From Nemophila menziesii (lineage: Eukaryota; Streptophyta; Magnoliopsida; Boraginales; Hydrophyllaceae): a DNA stretch of 64,000 nt. The notes beneath the pieces were generated by a model. That model was not told the origin of the DNA. It ran no database searches and saw only the letters and a program-made list of their open reading frames with translations. Positions 12,601-24,218 of this stretch are shown in pieces (the first letter of the stretch is position 1; the number at the start of each line of letters is the position of its first letter). Where the stretch lies: the NCBI GenBank assembly GCA_029959085.1, contig JARWIR010000010.1, positions 13,723,001-13,787,000 on the forward strand, written 5' to 3'. The position numbers and the translations under genes were made by a program.

Positions 12601-12725
12601 CCACCACCACCATCATCACCACCCCTACCCCCACCACCAACCCCCTACCCCTACCACCACCACCACCACTACCACCACCACTACCACCACTACCATGTAT
12701 TTAACCACCACTACCACCACTACCA
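12601..12725. repeat. CCA/CTA-rich trinucleotide repeat
   Basis: Imperfect (CCA)n with CTA interruptions. The block CCACTACCATGTATTT occurs twice near the right end (about 12687 and 12717), a short local duplication. Confidence 0.9.
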
Positions 12726-13047
12726 TGTATTTTTTTTAAAATCGTCATAACTAATTCTAAAAAATCATAAAAATAAAAAATTTGCATTTTTAGATAAAGC
12801 AAAGGGGCAACGCCCAATTAATTACACTGAGAGTGTAAAAATTTCCAATTAATTACAATTTCAACTTAATTTCTACTTAATCACAAAAAAATAGAAGATT
12901 ACAAAAATACTCATAGGCAATTAATTAATTATTTTAATTATAATAATATTTATTTATTTATTTTCATTTTTATTTTCTTAAAACTTTTTTAAATTTTTAT
13001 TTTCGAATTTCTTTTTTTCCAAAAAAAAAAATTCCCGATTTTTTTTC

Positions 13048-13545
13048 AATGTGTTCCATGAACACAATTCTGAGATTTGTGTGTTGCAGGAACACACAGA
13101 ATTGGAACAACCAAAATCAAGTTTTTTTGTATTCCAAGAATACAAAAATTTGTGTTTTATGTGTTCATGAATACACAGAATTGGAACAAACAAAATCAAG
13201 TTTTGTGTATTACATGAATACACAAATTTGATTTTTATGTGTTCCATGAATACACAAATCTGAGTTTTGTGTGTTCCAGAAATGCACAAATCTGAGATTT
13301 GTGTGTTCCAGGAATACACAGAATTGGAACAAACAAAATCAAGTTTTGTGTATTTTAGGAATACATAAATTCGATTTTTATGTGTTCTATGAATACACAA
13401 ATTTGAGTTTTGTGTGTTCCATGAATACACAAATCTTATATTTGTGCGTTCTAAAAATAAACAATTCAGAGATTTGTGTGTTCCAGGAATACACAGAATT
13501 GGAATAAACAAAATCAAGTTTTGTGTGGCCTGGAACACACCAAGT
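13048..13545. repeat. Minisatellite built from GTGT...ACAC hairpin units
   Basis: Fourteen units each contain a palindrome such as TGTGTTCCATGAATACACA. They come in a 30-33-nt form and a ~46-nt form, the latter carrying an extra GAATTGGAACAAACAAAATC block. The long form occurs at about 13080, 13158, 13301 and 13474. The array happens to be open for 195 codons on the - strand (12978-13565), but that frame is simply the repeat translated and I do not call it a gene. Confidence 0.9.
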
Positions 13546-13565
13546 GTATTCTTATCCACTTTCAA

Positions 13566-14413
13566 GTGTGTTTTGAAATCTTAAATGGATAATATATTTG
13601 GAACACTATGTTTAGTAAGTGGATATTATTTGTGGAACAGAGAAAGTAATAGTTAATGTTTTCAATTGTTTCCCATGTTTGATTTAAGCCGTCAGAGTTA
13701 CATGAATTGCTCAAAATGGTATATTATACTTGCAACAACATTTTATTACTGGCGGGATCTTGTAATATTTTACTCCTCGTCCCAAGGATTGACTCGATCA
13801 TATGCTTGGAAGTTATAAAACGATGTAAAACTAAGGATTTATATAAAATAGGGGATTAACTAAAAAGTTCTTTTTGCAGCCCCCTTGGAGAAATTGCCGC
13901 ATAAATCAAAAGACCGCAACGAAAAATCTTACATATGAATAGGGTACCCAAACTACTGGTTAATGATTTTTTTTTCGTTAGATTTAGAAACTTCAAGCAG
14001 ATTAACTATCTCATATTGATTTATTTGGGTACATTTTATAGTGATTTTGTGTGGCTTCTGGAATGTCGCTTAGTTATTTTCCTTTCCAATCTTTGGATGT
14101 TATCCCTTCTCTTGTGATACCTATTTAATCCAAGTTTCATTTACCCTCTTTACCGTGAGCGGCTGGGCCATAGAACATAGAATTTTCTCCGATAGTATTA
14201 TTTATCTTTCACGATCTTCCTTTACAAATTTTAATAATATTAAAGTATTACTGTGGAAGTGGACCAGAGATTTGGATTTTTTTAAAGAGATTGCTTAAGA
14301 ATCAGGATCTATTCCCCTAAAGTTTCTCTTTAACCCTGGTTTTGTTTTTTAGAATGATGTCGGTAATAAAATGACGGATAATTTCTTTTAGAGAGTTTTT
14401 TGTCAAAGTAATC
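13566..14413. other. No gene recognised
   Basis: Short frames only. Around 14160-14380 a + strand frame faintly recalls a LINE RNase H domain (FSDSI, then GNKMTDNF), but stops break it. Confidence 0.35.
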
Positions 14414-15877
14414 TGAAATAAATAGCCCAAACCCCAACTGAATTATTTTATAAGGCCTAATTAGAGAAACCTTCTAAATAAGGCCTAGTTTCATTTTTTG
14501 GTTGAATTTTTCATTCTATGCCCTTTTCATTTTTTTTTCTTTTTAGTAATTCGATTTTTTTTCTTTTGTTCTTTTCATTAATCGGGTGGATCCGTACACA
14601 TGGGTACACCCTATGTTGTTTTTTAAGTTTTGTGAAGTGATTTTTTATATATTTGCACATAGGGTTTGTCACGGTACTAACCGAATTTTACATGTGAAAG
14701 TCCAAGTACCTTAATGTCTATACCCATCAAGAACGACAAGAAAATCTTTTCAGGCTCAATTAACTCTGCACACGCATAGGTACAAAAATACAAAAAGAAT
14801 CTCTTTAGGCTTAACGGGCTGTACCCTAGTCCAATCAATTCACAATCGCATAGGAACTAAAAAACAAAAACAATTTCTTCATAAGATGGGCTTAACCCAT
14901 TAGCTATACCCTAGGGTCTGTACCCTAGAGGCCTAGATCTGAACAAAACACACTAAAATATAGCTTAACACAAGCCTAATGGGCTATACCCAAACATTCG
15001 CATAGGAATAGGAATATAAAAAATACACCTTTATTCGAAATTTACCCTAAGGGTTGTACCCTACACCCTTTTTTTCCTGCAAATCAACAAAACCGAGTTA
15101 GGGTTCATGTTAAAAAATCAAAGGCCTTCACGGCAACGGCAAAAAAAAAACTTACGACATCTTATGTCACCAGATCTGAACAAATCTGGTTCAATCTGAG
15201 ATGTCTAAGGCGATGGCGGCGTTTATTGCGTTTTCCGTTTGCTGGTGGGGATGGTGGATAGGTAAGCGGATCTGGTTCGTGGTGGTGGAGAAGGGCCTGG
15301 GTTCGTGGTGGTGGTGGTTTAGGGCCTTGTTCGCGGTGGTGGTGGAGAAGGTCCTGGTTCACAGCAAACGGCTCGAAGGGCTCCGACACGTAGATCAGCG
15401 AACGACGTCAAATCTGGACGACTTCGACGGCATCGTGTGTAGCAGGGCTCCGGCGCGACGGCTTCGACGGCCTTGTGTGCTACCGAAATAAATGAAGGGA
15501 AGGTGATACCGAAATAAATGAAGAAAATGTAAGATTTGTTGGAATGGAAGGAAGGTGAGACCAGAGAGGGGTGGTTTTCTGATGCAGGAGCAGGGATGGT
15601 GGGGTTGTGTATGAGTGAGGTGTAGTGCGTTTATGCATCAGGAGAACGGCAATGGGTTGAGATCGGACATATAGAGAGAGAAGGAAGATAGAGGAGAGAA
15701 ACGACCATATTGATAAAAGAAGGGTAGAGAGAATAAGATATGATTTGGTTTCCGATAATCTTATTAGAATTTTGTTTTCTTTTCTCTTTTTTCATTATAA
15801 TGACATAAGGAAAGGGAAGTATATTGAGTTTTTTTCTAGTTTGGTTTAAATGAAAAATTGGGGTTAGGCTTATTTCG
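14414..15877 (+). mobile_element. Nonautonomous repeat with GC-rich core, copy 1
   Basis: Ends are similar when reversed: GAAATAAATAGCCCAAACCCC at the left and GAAATAAGCCTAACCCC read inward from the right. Inside are repeats of GGGCTGTACCCT-like text (about 14800-15060), a GC-rich GGT/GTGG block (15200-15490) and a GA-rich tail. Bases 14441-14620 match the reverse complement of 26460-26640, so it and the repeat at 25.3-26.7 kb belong to one family. No transposase was seen. Class is uncertain. Confidence 0.5.
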
Positions 15878-16031
15878 TTTGTCATAGGGCGTTTGTTTCT
15901 TCCTCCTTTTTGTCAAACATTTTATCTTTTTGCCTTCTTTTAAACAACTACTGAAAACCATTATTTTTGATAGTTTGTTTGGAGTTAGGTCCGCGACTAT
16001 TTTAATTTTATGCTATTTAAGGAAAAAAATA

Positions 16032-16285
16032 TTCTCTCTGTCCATTTTTATTTGTTAAACTTTCTAAATGAAGGTGTCTAATATTATTTGTTCCTTTATC
16101 AATACTAAGACACTTTTTCTCCACTTTTTCCAATATTAACCCTATTTAAATAGTAGAAAAAATAATGTAATAAATGATATCATGTATATTAATTAAGGGT
16201 GTTCGTGTAAAAATAAAGAGTATTAAATACTCTTTTTAATCCATATGCATCAAAAAAATGGACAAATAAAAATGGACGGAGGAAG
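16032..16285. mobile_element. Stowaway (Tc1/mariner) MITE upstream of the first GST
   Basis: Inverted ends share CTCC(G/C)TCC-type mariner termini: TTCTCTCTGTCCATTTTTAT at the left and, reversed, CTTCCTCCGTCCATTTTTAT at the right. They are flanked by TA at 16030-16031 and 16286-16287. Length about 254 bp. It lies about 180 bp upstream of the TATA box of the GST pseudogene. Confidence 0.85.
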
Positions 16286-16462
16286 TAGCTAGGTTGTCAG
16301 CAATTTCAGCGGTTTGAGAGAGACAAGTAGTCAAGTCAGTCTTTCTTCCTCGAGATCAACGTAATGCAGCTGGTCAGAATAAATGAATTATTAAATGATA
16401 TTATGTGAGTATGGGCTACTGTCGTTACGTTATGCCCAAGTAAATGTTTACTACATTTTTCC

Positions 16463-16470
16463 TATAAATA
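16463..16470 (+). promoter_or_regulatory. TATA box of the GST pseudogene
   Basis: TATAAATA, 101 bp before the ATG. The spacing to the ATG is the same within 2 bp in all five GST copies. Confidence 0.7.
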
Positions 16471-16563
16471 CCCATGAAGATTCATTGAACAACTATCACA
16501 GGTGACTTTACTCAATTTATTCTTTATAGTGAAAGAAGCAAAACCAACCAATTTGCAATATCA

Positions 16564-17385
16564 ATGGCAGCAGTTAAACTGATCGGCCAGAAGGAAAGCC
16601 CATTTGTTTGCCGAGTTATAATTGCATTGAAAATGAAAGGAGTCGAATACGAATTTCTACAAGAAAGTATACCCAACAAAAGTCCATTACTTCTCAAATA
16701 CAATCCTGTTCACAAGAAAATACCAGTACTTGTTCATAATGATAATCCAATTGCTGAGTCTCTTGTGATCCTTGAATACATCGATGAAACTTGGAAACAC
16801 AATCCTATCTTGCCTCAAGATCCTTATCAAAGAGCCATGGCACGTTTCTGGGCTAAATTCATTGATGATAAGGTATATTTTAAAGCGTTAATTCGAGCCA
16901 TTGTTTAATTATTTATCGTCTACTACTGTCATAATATACTCTTTTGAGGAGGATCTGACGACCTTTCATCTCATAATCTTTTAAGTGAAACTAGTATGTG
17001 AAAAAAAGCTAAACATATCATTCAATTTTTCTTTTAGTGCGTGCAACAGATATAGAAAGCTTTTTTTTCTAAAGGTGAAGAACAAGAAAAGGCTAGGGTG
17101 GAATCAAATGAGGCGTTGGAGATTCTCAACAATGAACTCGGGGGTAAGAGATTCTTTGGTGGAGATAATATTGGGTTGGCAGATATTGCTGGAAATTTCT
17201 TAGCCCTTTGGGTTGGAGCTGGCGAACAAGTATCTGGTAATAAGTTGATTATAAAGGAGAAATATCCGAATTTATGTGAATGGATTGAAGAGTACCTTAA
17301 GTGCAGCATAATTAAGGAAAATCTACCTGATAAGGATGAATAAGTAACCTATATTCAAGGTCGTTATGTAGCTCATTCCAATTAA
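16564..17385 (+). pseudogene. Tau-class glutathione S-transferase pseudogene
   Basis: Exon 1 is 16564-16872 (103 codons, then GT), the intron is 16873-17037 (165 nt, GT...AG), and exon 2 is 17038-17385. Exon 1 keeps the thioredoxin-fold domain with the catalytic Ser12 of ESPF, Lys39, the cis-Pro54 and the Glu65-Ser66 glutathione contacts. Exon 2 has the exact length of the intact paralogs but two nonsense codons: TAG at 17053-17055, where the others have Trp109, and TAA at 17341-17343, where they have Leu205. There is no frameshift. A product would end after 108 residues and lack the helical domain. Exon 1 also has Cys16 where the paralogs have Gly. Splice sites and TATA box look sound, so it may still be transcribed. 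Confidence 0.9.
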
Positions 17386-17942
17386 AGTAGTTGTGTGAGA
17401 CAGTGAGAGTGTGTTTGTATTACAAGTCTGCTATCAAGGATTTCTTCTTCCCTTTTCGTTTTTATTCACCATGTATCATTTCTTTTAATCTTGTTGGCGT
17501 GTAACATTTAGGTTTATAAGCTTATGATAACAAAGACAAGAATTTAATATATATGGAATTTGTTCAAACTAGATTCTTTTATGAAGAAGGATATATACCA
17601 CTCAAATTCATACGACCAAGGATGGAAATCGAATCTGAAATTTCAGATTTCTGACTCTTATTTTCACAATTATTGTTTTTTTTACATTAATGTAATTTTG
17701 TACTATTCTGATTTTTAACTCTTAGTTTCATAGTTTTCAAACCAAAAGTTCCGATATTCTAAACTAATAATTTTGAAATTTCCGAACCAACTTGCCGAAA
17801 TTTTCGAATTTCCGCATTCAGAATATTTTTTCCAGTTCCGAAAAATAGGATCGGAAGTGGAATGGAAAAAATTTATTCTGAAAAAAATTGAAAATTTGTT
17901 GAAAGACCTTTTTTTTAATTTGTTCCTTCCGATTCTATCTCT
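17386..17942. other. 3' flank of the GST pseudogene
   Basis: The first ~150 bp resemble the 3' UTRs of the GST genes at 24.2 and 60.2 kb. After that come many TTCCGA/TCGGAA-like and GAAATTTC motifs, perhaps a decayed MITE. No gene. Confidence 0.45.
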
Positions 17943-18096
17943 ATCACCACTTAATATACCACACATGACGTGGCGTGATTTGAATGAAAGTAAATAGTCA
18001 ATCAAATCAAGAAAATAAATACATTAACGATTTACTTCTACTCAAATCACGTCATATTATGGATAGTATATTGGGTGGTATAGATTTAGGTGGTAT
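17943..18096. mobile_element. Foldback MITE-like inverted repeat
   Basis: The left arm, with CCACTTAATATACCAC and GACGTGGCGTGATTTGAAT, is repeated inverted on the right as CAAATCACGTCATATTATGG and GTATATTGGGTGGTATAG. Arms are about 55 nt around a loop of about 30 nt. The target duplication is not clear. Confidence 0.6.
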
Positions 18097-19213
18097 ATAT
18101 CATTACCCTTCTTTTATATACAAGGGAGAGAAGTCGTTAAAAATTAGAGTATGACAAGTAAACAATTAGACGGGGTCTTCCATGTAATAATAATTTTATT
18201 CTTTATCTAGAAGAAACCGAATATACTATTTTTAGGGATTAAAATACAATATTTGATGATATATATCTATAACGTTGTTAATAAATAATAAAATACATTT
18301 ATGTTATCATAAAACCAATAGGAATAAAATAAAAAATTTAAAGGAAATTTATAATATATTTTTATTTAATATTGTGATATACTTTTTTCATTTTAATTAT
18401 TTTTTAGTAATTTTTTCTCACAATTTGTATCACTTTATAATTCTAATATAGTGTCAGTTATAGTCATATGATGATTATATAATAGAGGAAGTGTATTAAT
18501 CGATATGAGGTACTTAAATCTTTCTTTTATTGTCAATATGGATGTAAATGTTTTTGTTTTCGCTAGAGGTCAAATATGTGACAAACTATTAAAATAATCC
18601 TCAAATAAGATAAAAACTCATATACAAACAATAACCAAGTGGAAAACGAAATATTGAACATCTTCGGCGTCCACTGGTCACTAACACACATCCATCGATG
18701 TCCCACTACCGATATTGAACATGTTTAGAACTGTAGACTGAGCATGTTAAAAGTTTGACATTCGAAAAAATATTTTTAATACGAAAGACTCCCAGATTCT
18801 GATGTTGAGCATCTATGGCAACCATCTTTGGGGGTGGCACTGATCATATTATTAACATCGAGCATGCTCAAATTCTATATTAAGCATGCTCAGTGTGTGA
18901 CTCTGGGGATAGTTTTTAACTAAACATGTCGAGTGTTCCACACTTGGCGTATTACAAAATATAACACATATTTTGACAAAAATAACTACATTATTTTAGC
19001 AGTAGTGCATTAGAATTTATATTACAAGAAATAGATAGAGTTGGAAGGAAAAAAATAAGAATAGTCACAAACTTCTAATCAAAACTGGCATAGATTGGAG
19101 TAAAAAATTGATTACATCAAAAAGATAAGGATATCCTCGTCATCATCTGTTCTTCAAACAAGATTTGTGTAAAATTATAGTCGAGCAACAAAAAACCACC
19201 ACGGCCTCTCCTG
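18097..19213. other. Intergenic, no gene recognised
   Basis: Mostly AT-rich. At 18640-18960 the motif GAGCATG(CTCA) and TTGAACATG-like variants recur about eight times, which suggests a small decayed repeat. Confidence 0.4.
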
Positions 19214-19860
19214 ATGGGTATAGGGTATATTATTTAGGGTTTATGTTCTAGGGTTCAAGGTACATGGTTCATGGTATAGGGTTCAAGATATAGGGTATAT
19301 GGTTTAGGGTACATGGTATATGGTTCAGGGTTCAAGGTATAGGGTATAGGGTACATTGTTCAGGGTATAGTGTATATGGGCCAGGGTATAGGGTGAAGGG
19401 TATATGGGTTAGGGTACGAGTTCAAGTTATAGGGGAAGGGTATAGGATATATGGTTCAGGGAATAAGATACAGGGTTCTTGGTGCAGGGTTTAGGTTCAG
19501 AATACGGTATTCAGGTATAGGATACAGGGTATAGAATATATGGTTTATGGTATAGGCTACATGGTTCAGGGTATCGGGTTCAAGATACAAGGTTTTGGGT
19601 ATATGGTAATATGATTCAGGGTATAGGGTCCAAGGTATAGGTTTTATGTATAAGATTCAAGTTATATGGTGTATATAGTTTAGGGTATAGAAAGTATATG
19701 TGGTTTAGGGTATAGGGTTCGGGGTATATTGTTTAGGGGATATGGTATAGGGTTCAGGGTATAAGGTATATGGTTCAAGGTACATAGTATAGGGTATAGG
19801 GTACATTGTACTGGGTTCAGGGTATACGGTTCAGTATATATGGTATATGGTTTAGGGTTA
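19214..19860. repeat. Degenerate telomere-like array with 7-nt period
   Basis: Roughly ninety heptamers, mostly GGGTATA, GGGTTCA, TGGTTCA, AGGTATA and GGGTACA. They hold phase over long stretches with few slips. The plant telomere unit TTTAGGG, permuted as GGGTTTA, occurs near the left end (19232-19242) and again inside. The array reads as a mutated interstitial telomeric repeat. The - strand frame at 19680-19874 is the repeat translated. Confidence 0.85.
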
Positions 19861-20450
19861 ACACAATAACTCAATACGTAATGGTTTCCTTACAGCGTGA
19901 CCACTTTAATCATATCGTAATCTTTGTTTGGTACAATTGTCGGCACGATACCCTATTGACCTGCATTTAAAAATAATCAAACTATAAGAATTTATATACA
20001 ACTAGTCCATTATGAAGAATTTTGCAAATAGTGAGTAGACTTACTTGCATTTAATACAATGGGCCTGAGAAATTTTCTCCTTAACCTAGGCACTTTCAAG
20101 TTTATCCACATATATTCGGACGTAATGAGATTCACCGATCAGATCTTCACTGCAATTATAATGGGCTTCTCTAATCGTTAAAATATTTTTTTTATTTTTT
20201 TTATCTGTGTTAGTTATCATTATTTAGTGTAACCATTATGTCTCCTATATTTTTTATTGTATAAATTTATTTTATTTGGTTTTGAATTTTACCCCTATTT
20301 AAGAACTATCCGTAAATTATTATTTAATTAAAATTTACATTTTCAGATTTACTGAAAGAATACCTTTTTTGATAAAATATACACTTTTGAATTTTATATT
20401 TTTTTTATATTATTTAAAATTTAAAATATTAATTTTCAAAATAGCCACTT
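19861..20450. other. AT-rich intergenic stretch
   Basis: No gene seen. It separates the telomere-like array from the CACTA element. Confidence 0.45.
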
Positions 20451-23400
20451 CACTACTACAAAACACATTTTTAGCACTGAAATCATAGCGACGACATAAT
20501 ATCATCGCTAGTGATTCCTTTATATGAGCGACACACGTCTGTCGTCCCTATTGCCGATAGATAATAGGAAGTTAAAATATATCACTAACGACGACAATAT
20601 GTCGTCGCTAATGTTATATATTACTTGCGACGAACATTTATCGTCACAATTAATGATAATAACGACGACTCTTTATATTTAAAAATAATTCAAAAATAAA
20701 CTTTTTTTTAGCGATGACATATGTTGTTGCTAAAGTACTTAATTACATGCGACTACAAACTGTCGTTGCTATTGATATATTTAGCGAAAAAAAGCGAATT
20801 ATTAGCGATGATAAAAAGTTAATTTTAATAATCTATGTGAATTTAAGACATCAAATTGTGCAAATTTGAGTTTTTATTACACTATTAAAATTTCCCTCCC
20901 CCAAGCACTAAACCCTAATCCAAAAATCCATCTTTCCCATCACCAATCCATACTACCAAAGATCCATCAATCCAATTCCGATGATTACAACCTCTTCCTC
21001 CACGTGGGGGCCCTATTTGAAATAAAAATATCCGCTGAATTTTCTAAAAAATAGTATTTATTAAAATTTAGTTTTTTCCAAATATTTTTATTTTAAATAG
21101 TTGTATGCTTTGATTTGATTGTAGATATATATTTTGTATCAATATGAGTTATATAGATAGTCTAATACTTTATTTCTGGAATAGTTTAACAAAATAATTT
21201 ATTTACATAATAATTTCACCGAACGTTATTTTGATGGTCGCATGTTATTTGTTTTATATAAATTAGTCGCTTCTCGGCAAGGGTTTGATTAAACGATATG
21301 TAAAAATACTATATGGTCAGGGTTATGAATTTTATTAGGTTTGCAAAAAATCATGTGAACAGTACTGGTTACAGTTTTTTATCTGTGTAAGAGTTGTTTA
21401 TATAATTGAAAACAACGTATTCCCGAAGATCAAAAGCCTCTTTTAAGGTTCGGCAACGTACGAGGTTTGCACAAAACACGGCTAAATGACACAAGTTCCT
21501 ATATATAGTCCTACCACTAATATAGTAGATGAAAGAAATGGTTAACGTTTTTGATGATTTGAGGCCCACTAATAATTTCGACGGTTCCTCTATGCCACCA
21601 ATATTATGGGAGAGGGTGTTTCGATGAAAAACAACGATGTTTTGATACTTTATACAAGAAAATGGAGACTGCATTGTATCCTGCTTCCGCAACAATGGAG
21701 TCTTTGAATTTCATTGCTATGTGGATGCATTTCAAAGTGAAAAACAAGTGGAGGAGTACCTCTTTCACTAATGTCTTTCAATTCTACAGCACAGACACAA
21801 AACCAAAGTATATGTCGGGTCCGGACATGAGTTTTGGGACGGTGAAGACGCACATGTACCGTTACACCAACTTAATATATTCATTTAAATTAATTTTATT
21901 TTTAGTAGAATTGTTTATTCATTTTGTAAATCAAAAAATGAAGAACCGAGCAACAACAAATAGGGCAAACTTGGCAAAATAAGGTCGCCAGAGCGAAAAA
22001 GGATCCAGGAATTACTCCTAGACCCGAGATCTATTGCTTGAGGTGATTTTTTTTTCACTTTATTATATTAATATTTTATGTGTTAATGCCTGAAACAAGA
22101 GCCAATTTCAGATATTCATCCGAGCCGGACTGAGGGATAAGAATAGAGTTTACCGCTGCCCCCGATTCCAAGTTTTTCTGTAAAGTCGGTTTTGATGCAA
22201 AAGAGGAGAGTGGAGGGTCGATTCTATCGCTAGTCAGACGTACGATTACTACTATAATCTCATTTAATTTTTTGAATATAATAAATAGACACTATTGACT
22301 TATATTTTAACAGAAAGGATTGCGACAACATTTGTGGTAGTTAACCACTCAAGCAGCGGTCTCACATAGTGCATCAGGGGCATCCCCATCTTCAACCCCA
22401 CCATTTCTCCGGCTGAACAAATAAAATCGATGGCGAGTGCCGCTAAGAGAGGTTCGGGGTAGGGAACACGGGGGTGGTTGGCCGATGTTGGCCCTGCAAA
22501 AAAAGGTTTAGACGAGCGGAGCTCATTAAACAAGAAAGACACTGGAGCTGACAGTAAAGTTAAACGTCATGGTTGACTACGTGAATAAGTGCATATTTCA
22601 GCAAAGATTTCAGCTTTTTGTTTTTTTGGCCAATAAATTAACGCAATTAACTGCCAGCATGCAACAATCACTGAGCGAGCCAAACATGATGAACACTTTT
22701 ATGAATTAACGTGCATCAGGACAGTGGAGGACTTCTGATATTCGATACACCCACTCTGCGGGATATCCCCCCTACTTCAGGCTCCATTACAACATATCCT
22801 CCTCCAACGGACTCAACTACGAATCCAAATCTGAATCCTCCCAACCACAAAGATAAAGAAGATGGTTTGCAAGATTTACTTAATTAATTTTTTAAGACTT
22901 TGACTTTGGTGTGTAATAATGACTATTATTTTTGAATATTTTTTAATTCGAGCTTATGTAATAACAACTTTAATTTATTAACTCTTAGGTTTGTAATATC
23001 GTAATTTAACCTTTCATGCGTTTCTAATTTATATTCGTATCGTTTTTTATTTTTTATTTTAAATAATTTAAATCTTTTCGTATTTAATTAACATACAAAC
23101 CCAAAATAACCAAATTCGGTATTTCAAATTAAAAATAAATAAAAAAGAAGGGAAATTGCGACAACATTGTCGTCGCTAATTATTCCTTACTATCGTCGTT
23201 AATGACCCACATCTTTAGCAAAGGCAAATGTCGTTTGTAATGCTTGGGTCATTAGCGTCGACAACTGTAGTGGTTAAAGACATAAACTATTACCAGTGAC
23301 AGTTGTCGTCAATGTTGCCCAAATCTCTAGCAACAACACTAGTCGCCGTTATTAAATGGATCTCTAGCGAGGACTTTTGCCGTCGCTAGTAACCAAGATT

Positions 23401-23623
23401 GTCATCGCTAATGATCAATAAATGTCACCGTTAAATATATGTGGCCCATTAACGATGATTTTCGAACTGTCGCATCATTGACGATCTTTAGCAACTAAAC
23501 TTTAGGTACGACTCATTAAGGACGAGATGTCCTTGCTATAGATACGCGTTGGTTAATATCGGTGACTTCTTTAATCATTAGTGACGACTTGTGTTGCCGC
23601 TAATGATAGAAAATGTAGTCGGC
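20451..23623. mobile_element. CACTA-type (En/Spm) DNA transposon, nonautonomous
   Basis: The left end is CACTACTACAAAA, the classic plant CACTA terminus. The right end, reversed, is a decayed CGACTACATTTT. Both ends carry many subterminal copies of the palindromic (TG)TCGTCGCTA / TAGCGACGA motif, at about 20480-20840 and 23155-23610, a CACTA hallmark thought to be the transposase binding array. The 3-bp target duplication may be CTT but the right boundary is uncertain by a few bases. It has no complete transposase. Confidence 0.85.
21655..22100 (+). pseudogene. Decayed plant transposase fragment inside the CACTA element
   Basis: A + strand frame at 21662-21982 ends with NQKMKNRATTNRANLAK, which resembles the NKANRAK segment of the plant Transposase_24 family carried by CACTA elements. 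Stops follow at once and upstream text is in another frame. The match is short, so the family call is tentative. Confidence 0.4.
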
Positions 23624-24116
23624 CTTGTCTACCCTAAACTATATACACAAATACGTCACTTGACTTTTTGATAATATACAACTAATTTTAATAATAACCT
23701 AAATTTATGATAAAGAACATTAAGACGTGAATAATCAGAATATGCAGTTTTCTCTCTCTTTTTTTTCCGAATATTATGCACCTTTCTCTTCACTAATGGT
23801 TGTATACGCCATTTGTAACCACTTCATCAGTCTTATGATTTATAGCTAAAAGCAAGTGTTGCATGAAGAATTTTCCTTTTATGATGGGATTGTTTGGAAT
23901 AAAATTTATACGATATGTTGATTCTTGAAGTGGCTGAAGTAAGCACTTTCGCTGGCTTCAAAGAGACAGGTAGTCAAGTCAGTTTTTCTTCCTTGATGCA
24001 GTTAACTTTGCCTTCATGATCAACAAAGTCCTGCTGGTCAAACTTAATGGTATACTAAACTAAATTATGTTGATATAGTGTCGTCATGGCCAAGAAATCT
24101 TTGGCTCCATTTTCTC
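23624..24116. promoter_or_regulatory. Upstream region of the second GST
   Basis: From about 23920 the text is related to the upstream regions of the other GST copies: AGCACTTTCG, GCAGTTAACTTTGCC, ATGATCAACA and GCTGGTCAAA blocks appear in the same order. Conservation among diverged paralogs suggests promoter function. Confidence 0.5.
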
Positions 24117-24124
24117 TATAAATA
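24117..24124 (+). promoter_or_regulatory. TATA box of the second GST
   Basis: TATAAATA, 102 bp before the ATG. Confidence 0.7.
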
Positions 24125-24218
24125 CACATGAAGATGCATTTAACAAATATAACCTGTGAATTTACTTAATTTAATCTTATAGGAAAAAAATCAAATCCAA
24201 TCAATTTGCAGTATATCA

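Noticed and set aside
12978..13565. 195-codon open frame on the - strand
   Set aside because: It is the hairpin minisatellite translated. The peptide just repeats the array and has no independent start context.
14160..14390. Possible LINE RNase H fragment
   Set aside because: Only a few residues agree and stops interrupt the frame.
15162..15491. Frames of 75 and 96 codons on both strands
   Set aside because: Same GC-rich core effect as in the related repeat at 25.4-26.2 kb.
17034..17309. 91-codon - strand frame repeated at each GST exon 2
   Set aside because: Shadow of the GST coding strand. Its conservation follows from the real exon.
19680..19874. 64-codon - strand frame
   Set aside because: Translation of the telomere-like heptamer array.
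21369..22542. Minus-strand frames inside the CACTA element (108, 67 and 80 codons)
   Set aside because: They overlap the transposase-like + strand text and match nothing I know.
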